Below are positions 11,201-19,322 of a DNA stretch of 64,000 nt, in pieces (the stretch's first letter is position 1; each line of letters begins with the position of its first letter). Origin of the DNA: Rhodopirellula halodulae (GTDB lineage Bacteria; Planctomycetota; Planctomycetia; Pirellulales; Pirellulaceae); the NCBI RefSeq assembly GCF_020966775.1, contig NZ_JAJKFV010000029.1, positions 1,667,001 through 1,731,000 on the forward strand, given 5' to 3'. Position numbers and translations under genes: made by a program. Under the pieces are notes generated by a model. The model did not search any database. It was given only the letters and a program-made list of their open reading frames with translations, and was not told the DNA's origin.

Positions 11201-12873
11201 TTGGCACGGACACGTTCCAGTACACGCTCAGTGATGGAACCAGCACCGACACGGTGCAAGTCACCGTGAACATCCAGAGTGACGACAATGCACCGGTAGC
11301 CAACAACGATGCGTTCCCAGCATCGGGAACCATTTTGGAGGATTCCAACACGGCCACTTATGATGTTCTGGCGAACGACACCACCGATTCTGACAACGAG
11401 TCCTTCACAATCACCGGTGTGGGGAGCGCGTCCAATGGTGGAACGGTCGCGATCGTGAACAACGGATCGGCGATCTCTTACAAGCCCGCCGCGAACTTCA
11501 ACGGCACGGAAACCGTGACCTACACGATTCGTGATACCGGTGGTGGTTTGTCGACGGCGACGGTGACATTCACGGTTACGGGAGTCAATGATGCACCCGT
11601 TGCTGAGTCGGTCACGGTGCCGACCGTCCAGGGCGTGACCAACCTTCCCGTCATGACTCGCGACGATCTGCCGACCAATGTCGATTCAGGCGAAGTTCTG
11701 CAGTTCGTCAACCTGAGTACTCCATCGGCTGGCGGAACGGTGACGGTCAGTTCGGACGGGGCGAGCATTCTTTACACCCCACCCAGTGACACTTTCACCG
11801 GAACCGACACCTTCACCTATCAGGTGCAGGATCCAGGCGGACTGAGCAGCTCGACCGCGACGATCACCGTGGACATCGCCGACTATCTCGCGCGAACATT
11901 CAACATCTCGCTCGATAGCTTCGGATCGCTGACTTCGAGTTTCTACGACAACGCTTTGTTGACGGGTACGAACGCTCGCGGGGAAACGGTGTCTTTGGCT
12001 TTGTCGGATTCGTCGGTTGTCTTCGCGGACGGAACGATCAGCGTGCCGAACATGTTGCCGGGGACGTACAAGCTCAGCATTCCTGCCGTGCCGTTCTTCC
12101 AAGGTGGTGAAGAGGCTCAAGAGATCGAGATTCAAAGCGATGCCGATGACACGGACGAAAACATCTCGTTGAACTTCGGACGTTTGTTGCCTCAATACAT
12201 TCGAGTGAACGACTGGTTCGGCAGCGCACCGGCGCGTCGAGTGGTCGCTGCGATCCAGCCTGGCAGCAACGCGTTGTACATGCAGACCAGTGATGCCGCG
12301 TCATCGGATTTGAGTGATCTTGAATTGGAGCTGAACTCGGCTGGAACCAGCATCACCGTCAATGCGACTCAATCCACCACCGCTGACGGTGCGACCACCA
12401 CCGCTTCGGTCAGCGGCACGACAGACTTGAGCAACGGACGTGCGTTGGAAGTTCGTGGCCAAGTGGGTGACGTTCGATTGGTGATTCTGAATTTGGATGA
12501 TTCCGGTTTGGAATTGGAAGAAGCTTCGTCCAGCTCAGCGCAGAGTTCGACTCAGGCGGCTGGCGAACCACTCGCCGCTGCGGTGACCGTTGCTGATGCG
12601 ACCGTGCCCGCAACCGAGTTGGGAACGTCTCGCGCTCAAAGCAGTTCGGAGCCTGCTGGCGAACCCATCCAGATCCTATCGGGCGACGCTGACAAGGTGG
12701 TTGGTTCTGATTCCGCCGCGAGCCAAATTGACGCGGCGATGCCCGATGTCAGCGACGATTTGACTCGGATTTCGGATGCGGAAGACGCCGTCGCGAGCGG
12801 TGTGACCGGCCAACCGTTGCTGTTGGGTGAAGCCGTCGATGAGGTCTTGACAGGCTCGTCGGACGTAAACTGA
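8269..12873 (+). CDS. Giant exported protein with thioredoxin-like, cyclophilin and cadherin-like repeat domains
   Basis: A 1534-residue protein. Residues 47-58 (LESLEKRQMMAG) match the planctomycete N-terminal sorting-type motif of large exported proteins, preceded by a basic region without a classical signal peptide. Residues about 100-185 form a thioredoxin-like domain with the redox motif CPAC at 121-124. Residues about 251-400 form a cyclophilin-type peptidyl-prolyl isomerase domain (FELFEQRAPRATERVIDL, GGDPTGTGTGG, NDSQFFITE). Ig/cadherin-like domains follow, then a cohesin-like segment at about 750-900, three tandem cadherin-like repeats (about 908-1205, each with ILYTPAANFIGTDTF-type cores), a C-terminal planctomycete module and a Ser/Ala/Glu-rich low-complexity tail. 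It is likely cell-surface or periplasmic, perhaps a matrix protein with folding activity. No catalytic activity is proven. Confidence 0.85.
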   Translation: MNFDNSSRRPSESQSSFPGQVRRRLLSWIQGAPSSAAENVQRGRLQLESLEKRQMMAGDVELFSTDGFFGSAGQSNVAAESSTSDRGTSDRAAEGEPGQDLVQFAKDLDAAGVTFYGAHWCPACTQQKQLFEDGGDDLPFVEVTLPDRTQDPQFSSLNISEYPTWIFPDGSRLTGVQSLQTLSTRSGVAIPTSGNEAPSFEAIGSQTVELGSPLHIPIDGYDAEGGPLTVTVSVANPQLVEATVLSGNRSLRLDMDGFGDMVFELFEQRAPRATERVIDLADSGFYDGIIFHRVVNGFVIQGGDPTGTGTGGSNLGDFDDQFHPDLQHNRTGVLSFAKSSDDTNDSQFFITEVETDFLDFNHSVFGQLVEGEDVREAISNMQVNNSTQNKPTTDIVINNATVFNDTENSVIMLKGLGGTGTTSVTVTITDSDGNSYDEVISVSVVDPPNDRRNAQPYLEDINVPATSPKSTPAQIQLESFDLEGDAVQYFISGGVTGGTATVNSATGLLEVAPTSGVTGTQTVSLTVGVAAASGAGSNSDLQSLVFTFSEDSNQTPSAPSSLDLRASSDTGSNSSDNLTNASSMTFDVTGVTTGATVQIINTADNTVVGVGTATGGSVAITTSNLAAIGDGTYSLAARQIVNGLTSANSTSLSVTLDRTAPTFTLPANANTGNVGAPYEANLVSPDEGSGVTYSLTVFPSGATIGSSNGIINWTPTAAQLGDNDFTVELRDLAGNTTTESYVVTVAEEALARIEVRLTDLNGNEIDSIDVGQEFLLQLIGVDARQLSERGGIYSAYADIEFDGTLAEVVPGTSIEYDSDFNFLPRGTLSSGLFDEIGSASSRFSPTNLQESVMATVRMRAIADGSLTFTTNPADVSANETLLFFNNDRLPTNSINYGSATLAVGDVTTNNPPVGVDDTFTVVSGSGQNTLDVLANEASTADPGETLTITGVGTASNGGTVTVASDGLSILYTPAANFIGTDTFQYTLSDGTSTDTVQVTVNIQSDDNAPVANNDAFPASGTILEDSNTATYDVLANDTTDSDNESFTITGVGSASNGGTVAIVNNGSAISYKPAANFNGTETVTYTIRDTGGGLSTATVTFTVTGVNDAPVAESVTVPTVQGVTNLPVMTRDDLPTNVDSGEVLQFVNLSTPSAGGTVTVSSDGASILYTPPSDTFTGTDTFTYQVQDPGGLSSSTATITVDIADYLARTFNISLDSFGSLTSSFYDNALLTGTNARGETVSLALSDSSVVFADGTISVPNMLPGTYKLSIPAVPFFQGGEEAQEIEIQSDADDTDENISLNFGRLLPQYIRVNDWFGSAPARRVVAAIQPGSNALYMQTSDAASSDLSDLELELNSAGTSITVNATQSTTADGATTTASVSGTTDLSNGRALEVRGQVGDVRLVILNLDDSGLELEEASSSSAQSSTQAAGEPLAAAVTVADATVPATELGTSRAQSSSEPAGEPIQILSGDADKVVGSDSAASQIDAAMPDVSDDLTRISDAEDAVASGVTGQPLLLGEAVDEVLTGSSDVN

Positions 12874-12879
12874 GCCTGT
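12850..12879 (+). other. Hairpin spanning the stop codon of the surface-protein gene
   Basis: ACAGGCTC (12850-12857) pairs with GAGCCTGT (12872-12879), enclosing the stop codon at 12871-12873 and followed by TTC. It may assist the terminator just downstream or protect the 3' end. Confidence 0.4.
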
Positions 12880-12899
12880 TTCGGGCCTCGAAATCAGAA

Positions 12900-12931
12900 A
12901 AAGGCTGAAAAACACGGTGTTTTCGGCCTTT
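12900..12931 (+). terminator. Rho-independent-type terminator after the surface-protein gene
   Basis: AAAGGCTGAAAA (12900-12911) pairs with TTTTCGGCCTTT (12920-12931) with one G-U pair and an 8-base loop. The T-tract merges with the descending arm. It lies 27 bases past the stop at 12873. Confidence 0.65.
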
Positions 12932-13046
12932 GGATGGGTTGCGGACCGACCGCGCGGGACATAACACTTGTGCCGCATCGGAGGGGAATCCCAACGTTCT
13001 AACTCCTACTCACTATTTAGTTCTCCCATTTTTGCAGGTGCCGCTC

Positions 13047-13364
13047 ATGGCCAAAGTACCGCCCAAACCACCGACGAAGACTCAAATCATCGCCAACATC
13101 GCAGAAGAAACCGAACTGACCAAAAAGGACGTTGCGGCTGTTCTCGATTCGTTGGCTGGCGAGATCGAAAAGTCGTTGCAAAAGGGTGGCCCAGGACAAT
13201 TCGCGATCCCAGGTCTTTGCAAGATTGTTTTGAAGGACGTTCCCGCCAAGCCAAAACGCAAAGGTCGCAACCCTGCCAACGGCGAAGAAATCTGGTTGGC
13301 TCCCAAACCAGCTAGTAAGAAGCTGACCATTCGCCCATTGAAGGGCTTGAAGGAAATGATCTGA
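13047..13364 (+). CDS. HU-family DNA-binding protein, planctomycete type
   Basis: A 105-residue basic histone-like protein. The start at 13047 is chosen because the protein then begins MAKVPPKPPTK and AGGTG lies just upstream; the frame extends to 12930 but that part is not HU-like. The helical N-terminal half (TKTQIIANIAEETELTKKDV) and the DNA-binding arm region (KRKGRNPANGEEIWLAPKP) match HU/IHF. The Pro/Lys-rich leader, the GGPGQFAIPGL strand in place of the usual VxLxGFGTF and the C-terminal KKLTIRPLKGLKEM are the variant form common in planctomycetes. It probably bends and compacts DNA. It is monocistronic, flanked by terminators on both sides. Confidence 0.9.
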   Translation: MAKVPPKPPTKTQIIANIAEETELTKKDVAAVLDSLAGEIEKSLQKGGPGQFAIPGLCKIVLKDVPAKPKRKGRNPANGEEIWLAPKPASKKLTIRPLKGLKEMI

Positions 13365-13396
13365 TCCATCGATCAAATCGATTCCATTTGGAATTC

Positions 13397-13440
13397 ACTG
13401 CCCCGCCGTGCGAATTCGCGTTGCGGGGCAGTTTTCGTTT
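13397..13440 (+). terminator. Rho-independent terminator after the HU gene
   Basis: ACTGCCCCGC (13397-13406) pairs perfectly with GCGGGGCAGT (13423-13432). The loop holds a small GCGAATTCGC palindrome. TTTTCGTTT follows directly. Strong intrinsic-terminator geometry 33 bases after the stop. Confidence 0.85.
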
Positions 13441-13596
13441 GTCGGCCAAGTTTCGCGTGGGGGCCATTCTACGTTTGGGGATCAGTTCTCCGGCGACCTT
13501 ATGCGTCCTAGCCGAATGAGTGTTCGGGATGCCAGCGAGTTGCATTGTCGCTATACTTCATCCACTTTTCATCCGTGATCTTCTCTCGGCGACAAC

Positions 13597-14751
13597 ATGA
13601 TTGAGACGTCCCCGAATGCCACCGACGTGGCTACCAAATCGGTCAACGAAGCTTCTGCTGTGCAATCAACTGAGCAACCAAACGCGAACGCACCACAAAC
13701 AGAAGTGACGACTCGTGGGCGAATGGGAAAGTCGCAAGGGGTCCGGATCGCTGGCACGGGATCCTATGTTCCCGACCGCATCGTGACCAATGAAGATCTC
13801 GCCGCGTTGGGCTGCGATAGCGATTGGATTGTTCGTCGCACGGGGATCTTGCAGCGTCGTCACGCCGATGCCGATCAGGCCACCAGTGATCTGTGTTACG
13901 AAGCCGCCATTCGTTGCCTGGACAACGCCAATGTGACGGTGGATCAAGTCGACTTGATCCTTATTGCCACGATCACACCTGATCATCCGACGCCCTCGAC
14001 TGCGTGTCATTTGCAACGTCGGTTAGGAGCCTTGGCACCGGCGATGGACATCGGGGCAGCTTGCGCTGGTTTCATGTATGCGTTGGTGACCGGAGCTCAG
14101 TTTGTGGCCAGCGGCAATGCTCGCAACGTGCTGGTGATCGGTGCGGATCTGATGAGTCGAACAGTCGATCCGGAGGATAAGAAAACCTACCCGCTCTTCG
14201 GCGACGCGGCCGGGGCAGCCTTGTTGACCGTCGCTTCCGGTTCATCAGATTGTCAATCCAAGAGCTGTTCAGGATCGAATGCCGAGTCAAACGGGTTGTT
14301 GGCCTATCAGTTAGGCAGTGAAGGGTGTGGCGGCGAAATGTTGTGCATCCCCGCCGGTGGAACGCGTTTGGCCATCACGCCTGAATCGCAAGCCGAAGGC
14401 AAGCAGTACCTCACGATGGACGGTCGTGGCGTTTTCAAATGGGCCGTAAGAGTCTTCGACGAAAGTGCCAAAGACGTTTTGAAGGCCGCGAATGTTTCGC
14501 CGGATGACTTGGCATTGGTTGTTTTGCATCAAGCCAACCAGCGGATCATTGATTCGGCGGTGTCCGATTTGAATGTTCCCGCCGAGAAGGTGTTCGTGAA
14601 TCTCGATAAGTATGGCAATACCTCGGGAGCAAGCATTCCACTCGCACTGGATGAAGCCGCCCGCGAAGGTCGATTGAAACAGGGCGACTTGGTATTGCTG
14701 TGCGGCTTCGGAGCCGGACTTGCTTGGGGAACGGCGCTGCTTCGTTGGTAG
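13597..14751 (+). CDS. fabH: 3-oxoacyl-ACP synthase III (FabH, KAS III)
   Basis: A 384-residue thiolase-fold enzyme that condenses an acyl-CoA starter with malonyl-ACP to initiate fatty-acid synthesis. The full Cys-His-Asn triad is visible: Cys156 in DIGAACAGFM, His311 in LHQANQR and Asn341 in YGNTSGASIP. The starter-selecting region GADLMSRTVDPEDKKTYPLFGDAAGA also fits. The first 42 residues are a polar Thr/Asn/Gln-rich extension absent from typical FabH of about 320-330 residues. An ATG at 13723 (MGKSQGVRIAGTGSYVPD) gives the conventional length and may be the real start. No other fab gene is adjacent. It is convergent with the recombinase gene. Confidence 0.92.
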   Translation: MIETSPNATDVATKSVNEASAVQSTEQPNANAPQTEVTTRGRMGKSQGVRIAGTGSYVPDRIVTNEDLAALGCDSDWIVRRTGILQRRHADADQATSDLCYEAAIRCLDNANVTVDQVDLILIATITPDHPTPSTACHLQRRLGALAPAMDIGAACAGFMYALVTGAQFVASGNARNVLVIGADLMSRTVDPEDKKTYPLFGDAAGAALLTVASGSSDCQSKSCSGSNAESNGLLAYQLGSEGCGGEMLCIPAGGTRLAITPESQAEGKQYLTMDGRGVFKWAVRVFDESAKDVLKAANVSPDDLALVVLHQANQRIIDSAVSDLNVPAEKVFVNLDKYGNTSGASIPLALDEAAREGRLKQGDLVLLCGFGAGLAWGTALLRW

Positions 14752-14772
14752 CGCCTGTGCGGCTGAGTTGAT

Positions 14773-15726
14773 CTAGGCACGCGGGTGAAAGTCGCGATGG
14801 ACCTTCTGCAGGCGAGAGTGTTCCACGTGGGTGTAGATCTGGGTCGTTTGGATGCTGGCGTGTCCCAGCATTTCTTGAACCTGGCGTAAGTCGGCACCGC
14901 CGGCGAGCAAGTGAGTCGCGAAACTGTGACGCAAACTGTGTGGGCTGATCTCGTCCGCGATCCCAGCCCGTTTCGCGTATCGTTTGACCAGTCGCCAAAG
15001 TTGGATTCGATCCAACGGTTTGCCGCCTCGCGAAAGAAACAGCTCGTCCACCTGGCCCGGGTTGCGGTCCGATAAAATTTGCCGGCTTTCTTCCAGGTAA
15101 AGCTGGATCGCCTGGATCGCTCGTCCACCGATCGGGACCAAACGCTGCTTGTCGCCTTTGCCGTGGCAACGCAGGGTGCGGTCATCGAATGCGAGGTCGC
15201 GAATTCTCAGCGTGCAAACCTCTGTGGCTCGGCATCCAGTGGCGTACAGGACTTCGAGCAAGGCACGATCACGTTGCCAGAACGTGTCGGATTTCTTCAC
15301 CGCAGAAAGAAACAGATCCACCTCGGTGGGCGACAGCACACCGGGCATCCGTTGCCACGCTTTTTGTGTGGCGAGCAACTCCGCAGGGTTGTCGACGGCG
15401 ATGCCTTCGAGTTGCAGGTACTTGAAGAACGTTCGCACGGCGACGATGGCTCGAGAAATGGAGGTGGGGGCCAATCCTTCGCCGTGCAGCGAGGCCACGA
15501 AATCAGAAAGGTCCGAAATCGTCAGCGTTGCGGGGCGCCGACCGTCCATCCAACCAACGAAGCGTTTCATGTCGCGTCCGTAGGCGGCCACTGTGTTGTC
15601 AGCCAGATGGCACTCCCGTTTCAGATAAACCAAAAATTCATCACAAACCGCTTGACCGGCCGAAGGGGCGGCTGATTCTGGCTGTCCGGCCTGCAATTGC
15701 TGCAATTTGGTGATTCGTTTAGCCAC
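14773..15726 (-). CDS. Tyrosine recombinase, XerC/XerD type
   Basis: A 317-residue site-specific recombinase. The N-terminal SAM-like core-binding domain (about 24-115) is followed by the catalytic domain with all signature residues: Arg166 (GCRATE), Lys190 (HGKGDKQR), His263 and Arg266 (HSLRHSF), His289 (LGHAS) and nucleophile Tyr298 (IYTH). The closing segment LQKVHRDFHPRA is typical of XerC/D. The chromosomal Xer system resolves chromosome dimers at dif. Whether this is XerC or XerD cannot be decided without its partner. The start is GTG at 15726. No att-like repeats or phage genes flank it, so a housekeeping Xer protein is more likely than an integrase. Confidence 0.92.
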   Translation of the reverse strand: MAKRITKLQQLQAGQPESAAPSAGQAVCDEFLVYLKRECHLADNTVAAYGRDMKRFVGWMDGRRPATLTISDLSDFVASLHGEGLAPTSISRAIVAVRTFFKYLQLEGIAVDNPAELLATQKAWQRMPGVLSPTEVDLFLSAVKKSDTFWQRDRALLEVLYATGCRATEVCTLRIRDLAFDDRTLRCHGKGDKQRLVPIGGRAIQAIQLYLEESRQILSDRNPGQVDELFLSRGGKPLDRIQLWRLVKRYAKRAGIADEISPHSLRHSFATHLLAGGADLRQVQEMLGHASIQTTQIYTHVEHSRLQKVHRDFHPRA

Positions 15727-15904
15727 TCTGGTGCTGCTCTCCGCGTGTCCGTTGCCGATTTGTGTTTGAGTCCCCGAGTCCGTCCAAAACCGAAACGGGC
15801 AAAACCGACGCGGGATTTCAGAAGCTCCTGAATTCGTTATCGTCCTAGCGGCCGCTGGCCGCCAACCTCAATTTTGCCTTCAAATTCTCTGTTCGAAATT
15901 TGCT

Positions 15905-16891
15905 ATGAAAGTCTTCGTCGTCGGCGGTGCCGGATACATCGGGTCTCACGCGGTCGCCTTGCTTCTGGATGCGGGGCACGAGGTCGTGGTCTACGACAAT
16001 CTTTCACGAGGACATGCGAAATCGGTGCCAGCGGGATTGCTGATCGAGGGCGATCTGCATGACACCGGCAAAATCACCGCATTATTGAAAGAGCATGCGA
16101 TTGATGCGGTCATGCACTTCGCTGCCTTTGCTGAAGTCGGCGAGTCTGTTCGTGACCCGTCGATCTATTACCAGAACAATGTGGTTGCGACACTGTCGTT
16201 GTTGGAGGCCATGCGAGCGGCGGACGTCAAGAAGATCGTCTTCAGCAGCACCACCGCGACTTACGGCCAACCTGATACCGTGCCGATTCCCGAGACCACG
16301 CCGCAGAATCCGATCAATCCCTACGGATTTTCCAAGTTGGTGATTGAAAAGGCCTTGGCTGATTACGCTCACGCCTACGGTTTTGCCTACGCGGCATTGC
16401 GGTACTTCAATGCGGCGGGGGCAAGACCAGACGGCAGCATTGGTGAGCATCATGATCCGGAATCACACCTGATTCCGATCGTACTGCAAGTCGCGTTGGG
16501 CCAGCGGGATTCCATCACGATCTTTGGCGACGATTACCCGACCGCTGATGGCACCTGCATTCGCGATTACATCCATGTGGATGATCTCGGTGACGCACAC
16601 CTTCGAGCACTCGATCGATTGAAGCCGGGCGAAGGCATCCAAGTCAATCTTGGCACCGGACGCGGCACCAGCGTTCGCGAAATTGTGGAGGCTTGCCGCA
16701 CGGTGACTGGTCATGCGATTCCCGAGGTGATGGGAGAACGTCGTCCCGGTGATCCAGCCGAGTTGATTGCCGATGCAAAATTGGCCGGCGAAGTGCTCGG
16801 GTGGAAACCTCGCTACACGAAGATTCAAGAGATTGTTCAGACGGCTTGGAATTGGCATCAATCGCATCCTCAAGGGTACGACACGGTGTGA
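15905..16891 (+). CDS. galE: UDP-glucose 4-epimerase
   Basis: A 328-residue extended SDR that interconverts UDP-glucose and UDP-galactose, supplying galactose for polysaccharide. The NAD-binding GGAGYIGSH lies at the N-terminus. HFAAFAEVGESVRDP, the catalytic Ser/Thr region VFSSTTATYG, the Tyr-Lys pair in NPYGFSK, RYFNAAGA, and GTCIRDYIHVDDL are GalE signatures. The length is normal. It stands alone downstream of the divergent recombinase gene. manC and the polysaccharide-type genes at 31.8-34.4 kb give it a plausible exopolysaccharide role. Confidence 0.96.
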   Translation: MKVFVVGGAGYIGSHAVALLLDAGHEVVVYDNLSRGHAKSVPAGLLIEGDLHDTGKITALLKEHAIDAVMHFAAFAEVGESVRDPSIYYQNNVVATLSLLEAMRAADVKKIVFSSTTATYGQPDTVPIPETTPQNPINPYGFSKLVIEKALADYAHAYGFAYAALRYFNAAGARPDGSIGEHHDPESHLIPIVLQVALGQRDSITIFGDDYPTADGTCIRDYIHVDDLGDAHLRALDRLKPGEGIQVNLGTGRGTSVREIVEACRTVTGHAIPEVMGERRPGDPAELIADAKLAGEVLGWKPRYTKIQEIVQTAWNWHQSHPQGYDTV

Positions 16892-17099
16892 TTCAGGAAT
16901 TCACGCCCCCGATGTCTCGCCTTTGAGCCTTCAGAGGCTGGCAAGAATCGAGCCGACGGCGTCACCAATCCGGGGATGCCTCAATGCCTAGGTTCGACAC
17001 TGGTTGTCGGTGTCGGACGGAATCACGATGATGGAGGTTCCGGCGAACTCGACACGCCATCTTCATTTTTACCGCTAAGACGTTGGCGTAGTTTCGTTC

Positions 17100-19322
17100 A
17101 TGTTTCCTTTGCGACGCTCCACAAAAGACTCGTCGGTGGATTGGCCGGCTCTCTTGTCGTTGTTGGAAGACGATGACCGCCGCGCGGCAGTGGCACGGAT
17201 CGCACCGAACGAAGGTCGCGAAAGCTACCTCACCGCGTTGCGACGGATCGATACCACGTTGTCGCAATCGACATTGGCATCGGGACGTCGTTTGCACACC
17301 GCATCCAAATTGATCGATCGTCCAACGATCGCGGTTTCCGGGATGCTGAACAGTGGCAAAACCAGTCTGGTCAGTTCGTTTCTTTCGCCCGCGGGTCGAC
17401 GTCGTACCCTGCGCGGGACGAGCAACAAAGATGGCACGCATCGGTTCGTGCTTTGGCTGCCGCAAAGTTGGCGAGCCGATGTGGAACTTTGGAGTTTGTT
17501 GATCACTCGCATTGGCGACTCGTTGGGCAACTCACCCGAGGAGTTGTCGTTGGACCCTGAAATCGCGGCGACTCAGTACAACAATCGCGATGGTGATGAA
17601 ACCTTGTTGTCGGTCCCGTTGCTTGCCACGGATCCTGGATTGGACGAAGTGGGCGTTGGGTTGTTGGATTGTCCCGATATCGTTTCGGATGCCGAATTCG
17701 GATTGGGATCACCGGAAGAACGTCGCGAGCTGTTGGGACGAGCGGCCACCCTGTGTTCCGCTTTTCTGATCGTCACCGGCGCCGAATCATCACGCGACAC
17801 AACGTTGGCCGACTTGCTTCGCATCGCATCGGATTTGATGCCCGGCGTTCCGCGAATGTTGGCGGTCAACAAGGTTCGCCCTCGTCAGACACCGGACCAA
17901 GTTCACGAGACCTTTGACCCTTTGGTGCAGAAGTACGGCGTTGGAACACTTTATGCCGCGTATGATTTTGACGTCCCGGCCAGTCGTCCATTCATCCCAC
18001 GCGGCGAAGACGAGACCGACACACGCGATGTGATTGCGTCGTCCGAAGCGGATGCGTTGGATGAGCCTCAAGCGGATCCTTTGCCGGTTTTCTTTTCTGT
18101 CAGCGAAGACCCGGATGCGAATCCGCCCGCGGCGATCGAGGAGGATCGTTTGTTGCGTGCGTTGCCGACGAAGCTGGATCGCGGAGCTTTGTTCTCGCAG
18201 TTGCATCAAGCTCTGCGAATCAACCTGGAAGACGCGGTTTGGAATCAGGGGTTGGATGCGATCCAGATCAATGCGGATGAGTCGTTCGAAAAGACGCGAC
18301 GCTGCCAACAGTTGCTTCTGGACTCCGCTCTGGAGTATTTCGCTCATCGCAAAATTGGCGGAGAAGTCATCGAGTTGCGGTTGCATCAAAGCGAACGCAT
18401 CATCCGTCAACTCACGGAGTCGTTTGCGGCCACCGCTCCTTGGTACGCTCGGTGGGGCGTTCGTTTGAATGCGACCTTGCGTCGAGTGATGGGAGGTGCC
18501 GGTGATTTCATCCGCAGTCTGACTCCCACCGCCGTTTCACGTCGTGCGGCGGATGACATCAAAGGACGGTTTCGAAGTGGGGAGTATGGCGGCTTGATCG
18601 AGCCCACCGGATTGATCAACGAGATCGAACGCCATGGTGGAACGGCAATCCTGACACACTTGAAGCGTGACGCGGGTGAGGCGGCACAGAACGCGTCCGC
18701 TTCGGACCAGGATTCAGACACCAACGCACCATCACCATTTCGTGAACCCGTTGAACGGGCGGTCTTGCGGTTCGAGCAAGATGACTTCACCACGCTGGAT
18801 CCAAGAAGATTGGATGCGGCGATTCGGCAAATGTGGTCGGAGGTGCCGGTGCATCGAAAAATCGCCACAGGGCTGACTCCTTTGGCGGCTTTGTTTGCGA
18901 CCTTCGGGGCGGTGCTGATGATCCCCGTGGACTTCGGGGCAAACATGTTCTTGGCAGCGTCGATTCCCGAATTATTGGCGGCTGCTGGCCTGACGACTTT
19001 GTCGGCCATGTGGGCGGCAAACCGTGGGACGCAAGACGTTGGGCAGCAGGCCGCTCGTCAGCAGCTCGCCGATTTCTTGGCGGTGCTTTGCGATGAACTC
19101 GGTGTCGCTCGGCCGGACCCGCCGATGGACGTTCGAGTCAGCAAGACGACGATCACCTTGCCGCCGTCGCGAATTCCCGGCGGTGAACCTCCGGAACAGA
19201 TGATGCCGCTGCTGAAAGTACGCGACGAATTTGTGAGTGAACTGAAGCGATTGCTGCCACGTCCGAGTGGCAAGGGCAAACGTGGAGCGACGAAATCTTC
19301 CGAAGCAGGAGTCACGCGATGA
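17100..19322 (+). CDS. Membrane-anchored P-loop GTPase, first gene of a four-gene operon
   Basis: A 740-residue protein not assignable to a named family. The G1 loop GMLNSGKTS lies at 81-89, a G3-like LLDCPDI at about 187-193 and a G4-like VNKVR at about 254-258, so it is a GTPase of the TRAFAC/dynamin-era-like type. A long helical middle precedes a C-terminal hydrophobic hairpin at about 592-640 (LTPLAALFATFGAVLMIP and LLAAAGLTTLSAMWA), which suggests membrane anchoring with both ends cytoplasmic. The tail ends in a basic KGKRGATKSS stretch. It overlaps the next GTPase gene by 4 bases (ATGA, with AGGAG about 8 bases upstream). Dynamin-like membrane remodelling is possible but unproven. Confidence 0.75.
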   Translation: MFPLRRSTKDSSVDWPALLSLLEDDDRRAAVARIAPNEGRESYLTALRRIDTTLSQSTLASGRRLHTASKLIDRPTIAVSGMLNSGKTSLVSSFLSPAGRRRTLRGTSNKDGTHRFVLWLPQSWRADVELWSLLITRIGDSLGNSPEELSLDPEIAATQYNNRDGDETLLSVPLLATDPGLDEVGVGLLDCPDIVSDAEFGLGSPEERRELLGRAATLCSAFLIVTGAESSRDTTLADLLRIASDLMPGVPRMLAVNKVRPRQTPDQVHETFDPLVQKYGVGTLYAAYDFDVPASRPFIPRGEDETDTRDVIASSEADALDEPQADPLPVFFSVSEDPDANPPAAIEEDRLLRALPTKLDRGALFSQLHQALRINLEDAVWNQGLDAIQINADESFEKTRRCQQLLLDSALEYFAHRKIGGEVIELRLHQSERIIRQLTESFAATAPWYARWGVRLNATLRRVMGGAGDFIRSLTPTAVSRRAADDIKGRFRSGEYGGLIEPTGLINEIERHGGTAILTHLKRDAGEAAQNASASDQDSDTNAPSPFREPVERAVLRFEQDDFTTLDPRRLDAAIRQMWSEVPVHRKIATGLTPLAALFATFGAVLMIPVDFGANMFLAASIPELLAAAGLTTLSAMWAANRGTQDVGQQAARQQLADFLAVLCDELGVARPDPPMDVRVSKTTITLPPSRIPGGEPPEQMMPLLKVRDEFVSELKRLLPRPSGKGKRGATKSSEAGVTR

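Noticed and set aside
14773-15726. Possible phage or integron integrase
   Set aside because: All Xer-type residues and length fit the housekeeping recombinase, and no att sites, cassettes or phage genes flank it.
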